Below are positions 44,301 through 56,701 of a DNA stretch of 64,000 nucleotides, in pieces (the stretch's first letter is position 1; each line of letters begins with the position of its first letter). This DNA comes from Pelodera strongyloides (Eukaryota; Nematoda; Chromadorea; Rhabditida; Rhabditidae), in contig JAANDG010000222.1 in NCBI GenBank assembly GCA_036852015.1, forward strand, positions 152,195 through 216,194, read 5' to 3'. The notes beneath the pieces are model-generated. The model did not search any database. It saw nothing but the letters and a program-made list of their open reading frames with translations, and was not told the DNA's origin. Made by a program: the position numbers and the translations under genes.

Positions 44301-46203
44301 TTTACCGCGCGCATTGGCTTATTGTTACGCCTTTCAAGAATAGTGATTTTTGTGCCTTCTGTGTTTGACAATGCATCACTAAGAACTAGGTCATGATATG
44401 ATGATGTCACATTGCTTGAAGATGTAAATATCAATAACTCATAATTTCAGTCTGTGTTAAGTGGACACGAAATAGATTGGGGTCTCTTTGGACTGACCAC
44501 CCATAGCGACCTCCTCCTTCATGAGTTCTTGGTGCCTTATGAAGACGATGGTCAGGTTTATGTGAGTTTGACTTATTCATTTCCGCTCTGATCGATTTTT
44601 TTTTGTCCACCAGTTCGCCGTTGTTTAGTCATTGATTTTTGAGGGTAGGGTAAATTCATGTGAAGATCTACCACTTAGTATAAGGTTACCACTTAGTATA
44701 ATGGATAGCGCTTCTGACTGATAAGAGGAAGGTCAAGTGTTCGATTCCTCCCTGCGGGAGCTATTTTATTCCGGCCCGTGACACCTTTGAAACCACCACC
44801 AGGCGAGGGAATCATGGGCGATCCCTCCTGGCCCTAGCCCGAAGACGTCGAGCAATTTGTCATCTGGAACTCGTCGCCTACTGCTCAGGACCTCTGCGGA
44901 ACATGTCATAAGCAAACATTGAATCTGTATTTTCACCCTTGAATAAAGGTGCACGCTCTTGAAGCGTAAAACAAATCTAAATTTAAAATTTAATCTAGCT
45001 ACAGATTACAGAAATTATTTATTATCCAGCGTAGTAAGTTTGGATGTTCGTGTAAAAGATGACTTCTGTACTGCTTGAGCTCAGAGCTGGCTGTACTGAC
45101 TATTCTGTAGTTTGTATGAACGATATGTTTCCTGGCTACTATTACCGTATATGTGCGTGTGGTGCAGTTACTGTAGCATAAATGGTAGCAGTCTACGGTT
45201 GATCATTTCAGCTGCGAGTGAATGAGAATGTGCAGAATGCGCAAGTTGCTGTGACTGAGGATCGAAATGCTGTCGAGTTATTCCAGTTTCTGAAAAAGCA
45301 ACCGGGATATAGGGCATCACTCTCAACGATGGAAACCAATTTTGTGAGTGTATATTTTTATTTTATGAACATGAACTTGTATTGGATTAAGAAATATGTC
45401 CAGTCCAATGTAATTTTTTTATTCTCGTAAGAAAGTTTACTTTTATAAGTACTATGTCTGAGTGGAGAGGGAGTATTGTCGACGGGGCTATCAGATTTGA
45501 AAGAACTATTTTGTTGGCTAGAGTAGGACATTGTATTAGTCTAAGGCCATTACCAAATTCTTATGACTGGCTTCATAGACAGGTTGTCCTCTTCCTTTTT
45601 GTACTTGTACTCATTGTCGGTGCAATTTCCCCTACGACCCACGACCGAGAGTCCATGTTTTCAATTGTATTTTATTATACATACTCTTCGAGAGATTGCA
45701 TGACCACTAATGGTGTTTCCATGTATGTGATGTGCACTTGCGAAAATGACAAACCGCTGTCCTGTCCAAGTCATTTTACAAGCATGTCAACTGCCTACCG
45801 TAACCAATGCGATATGCGAATCGCACGTTTGACATGGTCCTGCAGCGAAAGTGCCCCAGACCCGTGCTACTTGAAATAGATCCGTACTATTTTGAAATAG
45901 ATCCATACTAGATCCAAAATCGCTGCGGGACCATGTCATTTACATCGGCTCGAACATGGACAGGCATTTGTCATCTTCGCAAGTGCGAATCGCATACATG
46001 GAAACCCCATAAAGCGATATGAAAAAGACAAAATATGTATGCAAAGCGTGTCTCTAGTCCCAGAAATCTGCATATTGTAGGGGATGAACCGTCGCCATGT
46101 GTTTTCGCTGGTTGCCACGCCGGGAATGGAATCGGTTTTTAACGTGCAGAAGGACAATATCCAACTTGTGAGCAATGCATTGTTCCTTCCAGATATTGAT
46201 TGA
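41354..46203 (+). CDS. Unknown protein with LOTUS-like/winged-helix segments, 470 aa
   Basis: No firm homologue recognised. Ten exons in phase: 41354-41416, 41736-41829, 42022-42329, 42515-42661, 43068-43279, 43614-43691, 43903-44047, 44451-44561, 45212-45343 and 46081-46203. Residues 1-130 are Pro/Gly/Gln-rich and probably disordered. Three later segments look like small winged helices of the OST-HTH/LOTUS kind: about 140-205 (FTIFRLMDLV, LEKFCDFLRS, VGELELVFEGSHVV), 335-375 (IDWGLFGLTTHSDLLLHEFL) and 385-465 (ELFQFLKKQPGYRASLSTME, then NVQKDNIQLVSN). Between the first and second is an Arg/Ser-rich linker. LOTUS domains bind Vasa-type helicases or RNA in germ granules; applying that here is inference. 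The next gene shares the same style. A 300-bp inverted repeat sits in the last intron. Confidence 0.6.
42790..42960 (+). repeat. GC-rich dispersed repeat, copy 2
   Basis: Contains AAGTGCGCCGCAGGTGCGCAA and GATGGCGCGCAGTTTCATCAG; related to 1240-1350 and 55690-55890. Intronic. Confidence 0.55.
43396..43480 (+). mobile_element. tRNA-like sequence with B box and T-run terminator
   Basis: GACGCGGGTTCGAATCTGC has a canonical B box, followed by CTCCACGCC and a run of six T. The 5' half does not fold as a tRNA, so this is a relic or SINE piece. In an intron of the first LOTUS-like gene. Confidence 0.4.
44684..44995 (+). mobile_element. tRNA-derived SINE
   Basis: Head: GGTTACCACTTAGTATAATGG with A-box character, then GTCAAGTGTTCGATTCCTCCC with a B box. 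An unrelated tail with GAAGACGTCGAGCAATTTG and GTGCACGCTCTTGAAGCG follows. The tail recurs inverted at 56702-56865 and in part at 39395-39462, so this is a family. In the LOTUS-like gene's intron 8. Confidence 0.7.
45709..46010. mobile_element. Imperfect inverted-repeat element
   Basis: The left arm GGTGTTTCCATGTATG...CACTTGCGAA...GACAAACC...GTCCTGTCC is matched by the right arm GGACAGG...TTTGTC...TTCGCAAGTG...CATACATGGAAACC. The ORF at 45454-45879 overlaps its left half and is discounted. Confidence 0.7.
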
Positions 46204-47076
46204 TATTATTGATGTGTTTTCCAAAATAATACTATCTGAAAGTTGAAATGACATACTCGCCTATACTACTAAATTATACCACTTTGTGTGGAATTTGTCG
46301 ATGTTCTGTTAAAATGCAACTGTTCGATTGCTGATTACGGTAGCTGAATTTTTGTTTATTTCGGTGTACTTGGGTAATTGCTGGGTTTTTTTATTGGTTA
46401 TGTGTAACACTGTTCTCGTTCACAGATTAGCAAAGAAACGTGTTACTAAAGAAAATTTGTTAGTTCTTAGTTCGTACTAGATTTTTTATCTAGGTCTAGG
46501 TGTTAGTGTGTATTGAGGAGATGATTTTATTTGGGTGGCTACAGTATGTTCCCGCCAGTTGTCATATAGTTAGACAGATGTATTGATTGATTGGTGCAAC
46601 GTATAATTTATTGCCAAATTGCCCCTGGCTATGCCTATCAATATTGCGAGGACAGACGAAAATAACTTCTATGTTTATTCGCAGTAAAACCTGTCGGTTG
46701 GACAAAACGTTTACCTCATATCTAATTTCTGCTTTGGTTTGGTTATTGAATAATTGAACATTTAATTTTACTCTCAGATGTAGTCCATTTGCTTTTTTTT
46801 GTTTAGTGTTTTGTTGTTTTATCTCTAGTTTTATGATCTGTATATAATACAGTTTTAGCTTACGTCTCGATTTGAATTTCTAACACCTTTTTATTATGAA
46901 CAATGAAGTGCTCCTTCGTTGACTAATAAACATATCATATTTTGAAGTTTTTTGAGTGTTTTCGTTGCTTCGATCATTGTTACTTGTTTTTGTTTGTTCT
47001 TCCTTTCTTTGTTCCTTTTTGTTGGACTTTTCTATATTTTTTTATACCCGACTTGAATTAATAGATTTTTTTCAGT
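46204..47076. other. Gap between the two LOTUS-like genes
   Basis: 873 bases, T-rich, no exon. Ends in a strong acceptor (TTTTTTTCAG) one base before the next ATG, consistent with trans-splicing. Confidence 0.5.
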
Positions 47077-50000
47077 ATGCCAGTGAAGATTGAAGAACTC
47101 ATAGGAGGATGTGGGGAGGTGTCGGATGCATGGTAGGTTCCTTACCTATTTGGGCTTTTTTCGATCGTATTTACTTTTTCATTCGTAATGAAGATTTGGT
47201 ATACTTGTGGTGAATGAAGTTTCTTTATGAATACCGCTTTTCTTAATGAGAAACGTAAATGTCAATAGCAAATGTAGAACTGTATTGATGTGCGGAATTG
47301 TGATACTGCATGTATCTCCAACCAGGGTGGTCCCTTGGTCGATTTGTTCCAAGAGTAGTAGAGAGCACGTAGTTATTAGTTATCTTTAGATCATGGCTCT
47401 TTACCTGCTGAACATTAGAAGATTTTTGTTTATTTACAGGCCATCAGATGACCCTCGTGAGACAAATAATAATTGGCGGCCTTCGAATTACCCACCTCTT
47501 CGTGTGAGTTGATTTGTATTGTATATTGAATACTTTATTCGGAAAAGAACAAAAACGAAAGTATGTGAAACTATTTCTGATGACTACGGTACCTTGCACT
47601 CCTATAATCGCTCATGAATTGTTTCTGTCACTTGTTGAGATGTGGAATTATGCAAAATTACTGTAGTTACTGTAGGGTCGTTGGATTTTATAGAGCTCCA
47701 CAAACGTTGTTGTTCGTATTGAATGAGACTTCTGTTTAGGGACGCGGCGGTCCGTTGGCGAGAACTTTGACCGTAGCAGAGACTAGGAGACTGATGAGAC
47801 TTGTGAAGAAAGGGAGTGATGAGAAACAGGAGGAACCGACATCGAGAGAAGGAAGTGGTGGTATGCAAACGAGAGATACCGTATCTTCAAGAAGAGCCGA
47901 GAGGGAAGAACCTACGCTGGAGAATAGTCAGACTCAAGAACGACCATCAAGAGATGAGGATTCATCCCCGGTACTGTCGGATGAAGTGTTTATAGCAGAA
48001 GAACCGAGAAGAAAAATGGTTGACAATGTGGACAATGGACGAAGGGAGATGGCACATGGTTTGAACTGCGTTGTGCATGGAAACTCTGGTAAGTTTTTAT
48101 CTTAAAGCGAAATAAAGGCCGGTTTTTGAAACGCATCGTGTACTCGCTGCTTTCTTATGCTTCATATGCAAGTGAGCGTAAATTTGAATAAAAAATAGAC
48201 CCCAGTAGACCCCTTTTAGCATAATTGCATAAGAATGCGGATATTTGAGGTGCGTTTCAAAAACCGGCTGGTATTTCGCTTTAAGCGTAAGTAGAGTGGG
48301 GTAACAGGTAGCTGCGTAACTTGGCCCTAAGCCTTTTACCATAGAACACTAGATCGGTAATGTAGTCGTTACATTTTTGCTGAATGCATGAGTGGCCAAA
48401 TACGGCGAAATTGATGTTGATTTTTTAGTTTGAGAAATTCTTCAGCTGTGCGTAAATTGATTGTTTTCAGTTGAACCCGGGATTCGAAACAACCAGAAGG
48501 ATTCGCTTCTGAATTCGTCATTAACTTCTAGCAGTGTAGGTCTTTCTTTCTAATTTTGTCACTGCTTATGTTTTTATCTTCTTAGTTTGAACCATAGTTA
48601 CCCATTCATTGCATGTGTGAGGTGTTGTTTATCCTTATTGTTATTATATGCACTGCGCTATTAGAAACACCTTGCCTTTTTTGGACGTTAGAAAGTATAC
48701 TAGCTTCCGTTAGCGTCATATATCTTAGTGTGTAATTCATCATTGTTAACCGAATAGCATGCTTTTGCTTGTGCGGTTTGTTTTGGTGACGTTTGCCTTT
48801 CAGATGAGAAGTAGTGAGGTTGGGAAAGAGAAAAGGCATGCGAAACGTTCGAAAGGTCCAAAGTTGTTGAATCGACGTCTCCGTCGCGATTCCGACGATG
48901 ATAGCAGTGGCTTCTTTCCATTTCCGCTAGCATCTCGCGTCCGTTTTTCGTTACATTTCCTTGTTTTGTTAAAGATTAGTAGCCCATAGAACTTGGTCCG
49001 TTGAGCATCGCTAATCTTGAAAAGAGTGACATACTTATTGCTTGCTTTAAAAAGTTCAAAGCTCTGGTATGCACTGCTTTTTGCTTTGCCTGTTTCGTGC
49101 TTCTGTAACTGATATCTTGTTTGAACATATTGAAAACTTCTTGTTTTAGTTGTTAGATTAGATTAATTAAACGCTGAACTTTGAAAAATGTTGATGTTTG
49201 CGTTTTTAGGATGAAACAACGAAACCAGAGGACAAGACTTCTGCAAGAAATGGAAAGAAGAACAATATCGATTGTCTGCGAGGCTCTAGAGAATGTGAGT
49301 TTTGAAAGTTGTATATTTTGTTATCCGTGCTGTTTTGGTTTTGCATTTTGGCCTACCACGTCTCGGCTATCCTTCTCTAAGGCCAGATATGGAAAGTTGC
49401 TAAGAAACACAGTAAGCTGGTCTGATATTGGAAATTTGCTAATTATAGGGAACACACGTGATTTGCCGTGTATAGGTAAGGTGGAGAAGTTTTGCTTATT
49501 CTCATACCTACGTAGTTTTGAAACAACTGCATTCCCATGTGCTAGGTAAGTCGCGTTCCTTCTAGCGATGGAAGAATACAGCATGCATCTTAAAACCTAG
49601 TGTCATACGGCTTTAATGCTCTGTTTAAACTGTAGACGTAAACCCATTCTAGGTCTTCCCTCGGCCGGTGCGCCCCCGCTGGTCCATCGCGGCTTGAGCG
49701 CTCCTCGCCCTTCTCAGCGCCCTCCTTCATTTGTACCTGAAAGTGGACACGGTTTGAATGGATTTGGAAGTGAATCGTCAAATTTGACTGTTCCGCTTGT
49801 TCGAGAGAAGTCACTTCCTTCTGAGAGCCCGCTCAAGAAACCTGAAATTCGACGTGGCATACCATTAGGTAGTTTTTTATTCTTTTAGGTTGATCCCCTG
49901 GGATGTGCGTGAAGCGGGGTATCGTAGGAATGCCTTTGAGCTATGTCAACAGTCAACTTGTTTATTAGTTTGTTTTTGTGTCATCAATAAGTTCAATAAA

Positions 50001-53000
50001 CTTTATGTTTAGGTATCCCTCTGCGTTCGTCAACGCCCCAGTTGCAGCAGAATGCTGAGGAGGATTCCGTTGATTGGTTTGTTCAAGAAGATAAGAGGAA
50101 GAAGCCGACTGGACGATTTGAGGGATCTCAGAATACGACGGCTGAAGAGTTGTTCTGTATTGACAGAGCTGGTGATTTCGACAAGGTGGAGGGAAGGCGA
50201 GCTCAATTGAATAAGGGGCTAGGAGTCGCAAGTTCTGCTCTTTCTGGAAACTTTCCGCGAAATGGATTCCGGCCGTCCACTCTTCCGAAAAAGATTGATT
50301 CGGTCTTCAAGAGTGCGGAGGTCTTCAGTCAACGATCTAACTTCACTGAGACTGTGACTCCGCCCACGCCTTTTATGAGTTCTGCTCAGCCAGCAGGTTC
50401 GAGGACTTCGTCAGCGGCCAGTAGTTACTGTGAAGCGAGCAGAGGAACTAAGAAGGGAGGCCTTGGAATGTTTAAGATAAGCAGGCCTGCGGTATCGATA
50501 TCGTCGGGAACGTTGAGCAGACAGACCTCGTTTACGTCCATTGTATCGGAGGTAAAGGAGGAGGAGGTTTCGCAAAGGGCATCGCGGGATCATGAGGTTC
50601 ACGAGAGGGTGGGGTTTTTTTCTTTACTCTTCATTACTGTACACTCTTATTTAGTGTAATTTATACATTTTTAACTTTTACTGTAGTGGCACTGAGAAGG
50701 GAAAGGGGATAGAATACAGTTTTGTTTTTCATCTATCTGTAATGGCGTTTGTGCATGAAGTCATGCGATTGGCTCTTATTAGTGGTGTGTAAGTATTTAC
50801 ATGGGCGTAATGTTTCGTTTTCATTTCCATCGATCTTCATTCCTGTGGATGGTATCGCAAGTAAGTTTTTCAGATTCCGACATCCAGCGTTTCGTCGTCG
50901 GATACTGTAACGGTTGTGAAGCAAATGAAAGACGAAGAATCCTCGCTGGCCGCTGAGTTCCACGAGAAGGTGTCTTTACCCAACGGAAGGCATCAAACGC
51001 CTCCCAGAGAATATCAAGTGGTGAATGTAGCCCCAGGACCAGGAAAGGTGACAGAAGTAAATAAAAATGGTATGTCTTTAACTTTTCTGGAGGAGAATAC
51101 TTGACGTTAGGCGTTAGCTGTTGCAATATTTGGTTCAAAAATGATGCAGCTTTGGTAATCAGGTTTCCTGTTAATGTGCGTGGCATTTCTATGTGTGGCA
51201 TGCGATTGTATATAATTAGACTATTATAGTAAAATCGTGCACTTGTTGCATAGACTCATGTGGGAAAAGATCACCGAACATGCATTTCAAAAACCAGTTG
51301 TTGTACCAATTTCAACTATTTTCAACACAGAGTGTGGAGATTCAGACGAAGAGCTTTTATGTTTCAGCTGCGTCTACGGTACTCCCGGTGGACTCTATCG
51401 TTTCTGAGCTACGCCATATTGTTATGGTGGCTGAAGAGGAGGAGACCAACTCGGATCAGGAATTCTTGGAAAATTGCCCACCGCCTCCGGATATTTACCT
51501 CGTGGAACAAGGTGGGTGCGTGGGTGGGGAAGTATTGGGGCGTTTGTCCCTCATTAGAATGGGTGGGGGGGGGGGGTTTAAAAGGGTTAGGGTCTAGGGG
51601 CAGAGAGGGTGTTATAGTAGAAGAGGGCTTCGTTATATGTCACATATATTCTGTTGCTGTATGCGGCCATGAAAGAGGTTTGTGAGGTTTTGGGACTTGT
51701 TGCAAGAGGTTTGGTAAGAACATGGCAAGATAATATAACATTTTTTTGCAGATGACATCAACATACGCCGGCCCTCTTTTATCACTGGGGAGAGGAAGGA
51801 GGAGGCTCACGATTCGCCAATTGAAAACGGGTTAGTGGACTTGGGATTCTTGGGAAATACAGTTGGCTTTCTTGTTCGACGAAACTTTTTTTAAGATTTT
51901 GGTTTGCTTCTGGTTCTCTAACACGTTTGATACCTTATCACGTCTCACGTCATGGAAGTTTTCTAATGACGGAACCGCACTGCACGGCAGGCCATGATCC
52001 AGCATACAGCGCAAAACTACGCTACTACGCATATTACCGCGCTTATTATATGGATGCAATCCTTCTATAGGTTTTCCCTGAATAATTGCATCAATTGTGC
52101 ATAACTCGAGGTGACTGATTGTGTGTTATCTTCAGTGGCCTAACATCCGAAGATCTTTTGTGGACCCACATGGAAGGTGAAGCAGAATTTCCAATGAACG
52201 ACAATGATTTTCGACCGAGTGGAAGGATATATAAAGCTACGAGGTGGATAGTTTGTTGGTTTAGAACTGCAAATATTTTACTTTGTTTCTAGTAGCTAGT
52301 TATCCTCGTCTTCGTATTTGCAATGAACATGCACACAATCAGTCACCTACGAGTTATGAATAGGCGCTCTGACAGCCGGTGACAGCAGATTTGTTCACAG
52401 CAGATCGGTTGGCGTGCACACTCTGCCACTGGTTGCAAGATAGATGCAAGCAGAAGACGCACTAAGACCTGTGCTGACGCGGGTCTTTTGTTTTAAACTC
52501 GATTTTTGAGAGCGCCTGATATAGTATCCAGGAATCTGCGTTGACGTTCCCTTTAACGAGATTGACGGAGAACTCCAAATTGCAGGCCGTCTCACGAGAA
52601 TTCACGGGCAGTAATGTTGAAGTGGAGAGAGATGTTTGAGCGGTTCCTCGGCGAATTCGCCTATGAAATGCAGGTGAGTGTATGTAGTCCATTTGTGATG
52701 TTATCCTCATTTATTTTTCTTTGATACTTATCGTTTGTAGTTTGTAGTTTGGTTTGTGGTTTGCAAGGACAAGTTATTTACCTGTTTTCTACGGTGATAG
52801 ATTATAAATTTTGGTTTTGTGGAGAGCTGACAATAAGATTATAGCTCGGTGAGGAGCCCGAGCGAGAGAGAGGGAACGAGAGAGAGGAGAGAGAGAGAGA
52901 GAGAGAGAGAGTAAACACATTATATATTCCATTTAGAAGCTGAACGAAGTGTGCCCGGTCTTCGCCTTGTCCAGACTTGAAGAATATCTTCAGGTCTGTT

Positions 53001-53452
53001 GTTATTGCTATTTATTTATTGACAGTTCGCGCTGCCTTAATTAACATTAAAGCGTTACGTGGTTTTGGGAAACATCTACTGGACAACGGCTTATTTGCAA
53101 TATGTGACCTTCCGGCTCATACGGGCCGAAAACACACAAAAATGAAGTAATGGTTAAGGAAAGATTGACAACGGTCTATTAATTATCTAATTGGTTTCAG
53201 GCAATTAGCCAGGGTACCCTATCTCTGGCGTCGTTCGGATTTAAGAGCCCCACCGAGGTATTTGAAAATGAATACGTTATCGTAGCGAAAGGAGCCAGGC
53301 ATCGGAAGAAGAGAGTTTGGGTAAGGTTGTTTTGTTGGTTACTGTAGCGGCTATGACTAGCTCACATTTATTTTTGGAATAAATGACACACTTTGTTTCC
53401 TTTGGTTGGAATTACAAGCTCTCCACAACACTGAATATTATTATTGTTGTTG

Positions 53453-53508
<56 letters not shown>

Positions 53509-54628
53509 GTTGGTATTATTATTATTATTATTATTATTATTTTAGGTCCGCGTCAATCCCGTCCTTGTCGAAGCGTATGTCTGTCATCTTCGTGATGGTA
53601 TTGCTGTCGACCTCTATAACCAACTGAGAAGAGCGGATGGTGCAGAGAGCATGAAGGCACTGGAAACCACATTGGTATGTTTTAATGCCATTTCGGGGCA
53701 ATTATAAAAATGTTTAACTGTCACGTTACGAAATCCAGATAAGTGGTGTATACAGAGACCGTTATGTGTTTTATATGCATATGCTTCTTCACTTCCTTGA
53801 AGTGATATTATACCCTCAGTTCATAGTCAGCGCATCTCCACTTGTTTTTAGGGAGATGGGTTGCAGAGAGAGAGAGAGAGATGGGTTAGAGAGAGAGAGT
53901 AGGTTATGGTTATTGTGAACGTTGTTCTGTTGCCGTAAATTTCCTTTCCAGATGGTCGGCGACGGATGCGTACGTTTTTCTGGAACCGAGGTACGGCCCA
54001 AGATTCTGAAGCAAATAGTGGAGAAGTACCCTGAGGTATGTTGAATTGGAATTTCTGAATATATACGCCTTATTTAACTAGCATCTTGTGAACTTTAAAC
54101 AAGCATAACATCCGGTTTTTGAAACGTATGACAGACAGCTACATTCCGATGTATTTATGCTCAGCGACTCGAATTGTGAACGATTTCAAATGATTTGCAT
54201 AGTGGTCATTCAGTATTCGTTTCAAGTATCCAGGGCATAAATATCCAGGGCATCTCAAGGTACAAGGTACAAGCCTTCGTCGGGTCGGGAGGTGATTTAG
54301 ACTAATTTGCATATAGTGTATAAGGATTGGACGTTGACGGTTTTTTTCGGAAGATGGCTACCCTACCTGAAGGGTGATAGCTAAGAGACCGAGATGGTCG
54401 TCCGCATTTGGTGGGGTGCTTTATGCTATGGCGTATGTATGCGTATGCGTATATGTGTTTGTGTTTCAGGTGTTCAAGGTGGTGAAGCAACGGAAAAGTG
54501 GCCATATCCGCGACCACATTGCTCTGGATACGTCGACGTACAATACTTTGATGAAGTTCCGCGACGAGGACAAGACTATTACGAGGGCCACGGTTAGGGT
54601 TTCGAGTGGATATTGTGATACTTGGTAG
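47077..54628 (+). CDS. Large disordered protein with C-terminal LOTUS-like segments, roughly 900 aa
   Basis: Family not recognised. Supported exons: 47077-47132, 47440-47503, 47740-48088, 48471-48535, about 48804-48942, about 49211-49293, 49636-49868, 50013-50608, 50874-51069, 51368-51511, 51752-51830, 52136-52243, 52586-52673, 52937-52993, 53202-53320, 53546-53674, 53952-54035 and 54470-54628. Phase is consistent except around the exons near 48.8-49.3 kb, where I cannot settle the joins. The first two thirds are charged and Ser/Pro/Arg-rich, probably disordered. The C-terminal third is folded: LSRLEEYLQAISQGTLSLAS FGF-type sequence followed by EVFENEYVIVAKG looks like a LOTUS/OST-HTH domain. 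A second helical segment (RPKILKQIVEKYPEVFKVV) could be another. Together with the preceding gene this makes an adjacent pair of similar architecture; germ-granule function would be inference. Confidence 0.55.
48106..48280. mobile_element. Foldback MITE, AGCGAAAT family (TSD TTAA)
   Basis: 175 bp, ends AGCGAAATAAAGGCCGGTTT and AAACCGGCTGGTATTTCGCT between TTAA repeats. It lies 17 bases after the donor of an exon of the second LOTUS-like gene. Confidence 0.85.
53447..53543. repeat. (ATT)n microsatellite abutting a splice acceptor
   Basis: Two ATT tracts separated by GTTGGT. The second runs straight into TTTTAG, the acceptor of the exon at 53546, so the tract itself forms the polypyrimidine region. 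Confidence 0.85.
54258..54430 (+). repeat. Dispersed repeat of about 175 bp, copy 2
   Basis: Diverged copy of 21470-21645 in the same orientation (GGTACAAGCCTTCGTCGGGT ... GGGGTGCTTTATGCTATG). Just upstream, 54112-54235 resembles a decayed AGCGAAAT-family MITE (GGTTTTTGAAACG ... TCGTTTCAA). Confidence 0.7.
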
Positions 54629-55281
54629 AGGTTGCCGAACACTCGATATACTTGCGTAGAGATTTTATATACTTGGTGTGTGTTGTTTAAAATTGCTTAG
54701 TGTTCAGATGTTATCTAAGTCGAATTCTTCATTTTTTTGACGAAGTACTGCAGCACCCCAGTACCCAAATTTCTTAGTGCTTAGAAAGTTTTGTTAGTTT
54801 TCTAATTGCAAGTACATGTCCGTTTAGTATTAGATCAAATTAATGCAGGTCGCGCCATCAGCTATTGTTTTGGTAAACTGAATTGCAAGAAAGCATTCTA
54901 TGTCCAAGATCACTTATCTTTTTGGTGAGAAAGGAAGGAGGGTTGTAGTTAGAAGAGTGCAGGAGTTTGAGAGTTTCTGTTATTATTGTTAATTATTCTT
55001 TTTCTTGAATTTTTTGTGGCTCACTATAGTGTTAGTTCGTTAGAATTTAGAATATGTTATTTCTTTTGCTCCAGCTTTTGTATTGTATGAAACTTGCATG
55101 AACTTGTATTACTAGCTTTATACGCATACGGTTACGGTATTCTGTTGCTCTACCCTTTTTATTTTGTTAATAAATTGTTGATTTATTCGGTTTTTGTTTC
55201 CGACATATCCTTGAATATGCATAATTTATAGGGTTTAGATATTCTAATTAATTAACATTCTTGAAATTTGACGGTACCACG
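54629..55281. other. Gap between the second LOTUS-like gene and the 78-aa gene
   Basis: 653 bases of AT-rich 3' UTR and spacer with no exon. AATAAA occurs at about 55169. Confidence 0.45.
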
Positions 55282-56200
55282 ATGCCTTTGAAGTCCGAGC
55301 CTCATATTGTGTCTGTACACACGGTAAGCTAGCGTTTTGTATGAAGTAGATGGACAGGGTATAGGTCCATATTTTTTCAGGGCGCGATGTTTCTAACTAC
55401 TGATATAGGTATTTACCTGCATTATTAGTTATTCGTTTGTGGGATTTAGTTCTAGTAAGGCAGAGTTCTAGGTGAGATTGAAGGAAGACAAGTAGGAGTC
55501 TGTATCTATTTGTAGTTGGTCGACCGTGAAGTCCCCTCCAGTGACATCAGCGATCTGTCGAAAGGACTCGCGAGCGAATTGCTTCGAACTGTTAAGGTGG
55601 TGGATTATGATAAATAAATTAGCATACTAACGTATGGGACTACGGTATGCATTGCCTTCCTTGCTGTTCACACTTGGCTACGGTACTATTGGGCATAACA
55701 TTAGAATTCGTATACGCGGCAGGTGTGAGGCGCTCCTGTCACGCTTCCCCTAAATGGTGTGCCGCAGGTGCGCCACTGTAATTGAACCCCTGTGATGCAC
55801 CTCCGGGGCACTTATGGGGGTGCGCCGCGCTCCGGTGGACCCTCTTTTTGTGCGCGGCGATGGAGCGGTATTTTATCGTTGTAATCTTGTCTACTCTAGG
55901 TGGGCGATGAGATTGAGCTAACAATTTCGGTGAAAATGGATAAGAGTCTGTGAGTCTTTTCTTATTCTTTTAAAATGTTGGTTTGCCGCAACACATTTGC
56001 GCCGTTGGTGCGCGGCACCACCGCGGAGTTTCAAGAGTGCTCCTCAGCTGTTGTTTAGGTTTCTAAGTTGTAAAAATGTAGTTTAAAATATAAAGCATGG
56101 TATTCTTGTTCAACTTGTCTAATCCTGTCATTTTAGTGGATTGAGCGAAGCGCGTGAGCGTTTGATCACTTCGATTGTGAGGAGTTACGAGAAGATTTAA
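55282..56200 (+). CDS. Small unknown protein, 78 aa, 4 exons
   Basis: Not recognised. Exons 55282-55323, 55516-55596, 55900-55949 and 56137-56200 join in phase and end at TAA. The sequence starts MPLKSEPHIVSVHTLVDREV, has an amphipathic stretch (ISDLSKGLASELLRTVKVGD), a beta-like segment (EIELTISVKM) and a final helix (SEARERLITSIVRSYEKI). No signal peptide or membrane segment. No clear acceptor precedes the ATG, so an extra upstream exon is possible. Intron 2 holds a GC-rich dispersed repeat, and a family A MITE lies 38 bases after the stop. Confidence 0.55.
55690..55890 (+). repeat. GC-rich dispersed repeat, copy 3
   Basis: Contains TGTGCCGCAGGTGCGCCA and GTGCGCGGCGATGGAGCGG. Related to copies at 1240-1350 and 42790-42960; a further fragment lies at about 55990-56030. 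Confidence 0.55.
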
Positions 56201-56238
56201 ACTATTTTATCCTTCGATATTTCGTGCCAAATTGTTAA

Positions 56239-56597
56239 AGGGAATATGTATGCCCTTTTTGAAGTTAAGCTGTATTAATAGAATGTGTGTTCCTCATTAA
56301 GGAAACAACAACAAAAATTGTTAAAAGTTTCCCATTTAAAAGAAAATGATTTTCAAAGTTCATCTTTTCCATAGTAAACGCGTTGCTTGACCCCCTGGCT
56401 TACACGGCAGTGCTGATGGAGCGAAAATTTTTGCATATGTGTGCATACATCGGCATATAGCATGTAACAGCGACATATTTGCATGCAAATGAGAATATTC
56501 GAATTTACATATTCAGTCGCCTACTTAAATTCATGTCTGGTGTGGAAACTCTAGTTTCGCAGTTGTTTTGCTCATTTTGAGTGCCTACATATTCCCT
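56239..56597. mobile_element. Foldback MITE, family A copy 2 (TSD TTAA)
   Basis: 359 bp, nearly identical to 667-1023, with the same 10-bp ends and TTAA on both sides. Confidence 0.88.
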
Positions 56598-56701
56598 TTA
56601 ACTATTGAATAAAGAGCGGAGTTTATTTGTATCTTTCATGCAAAGGAAACAACGTATTCTCTACAAACATAGTTCAGTTGACTAGAAATTCTTTTAGAAA
56701 C

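Noticed and set aside
45454..45879. 141-codon ORF with a hydrophobic stretch
   Set aside because: It overlaps the left arm of an inverted-repeat element and lies in an intron of a gene whose flanking exons join in phase.
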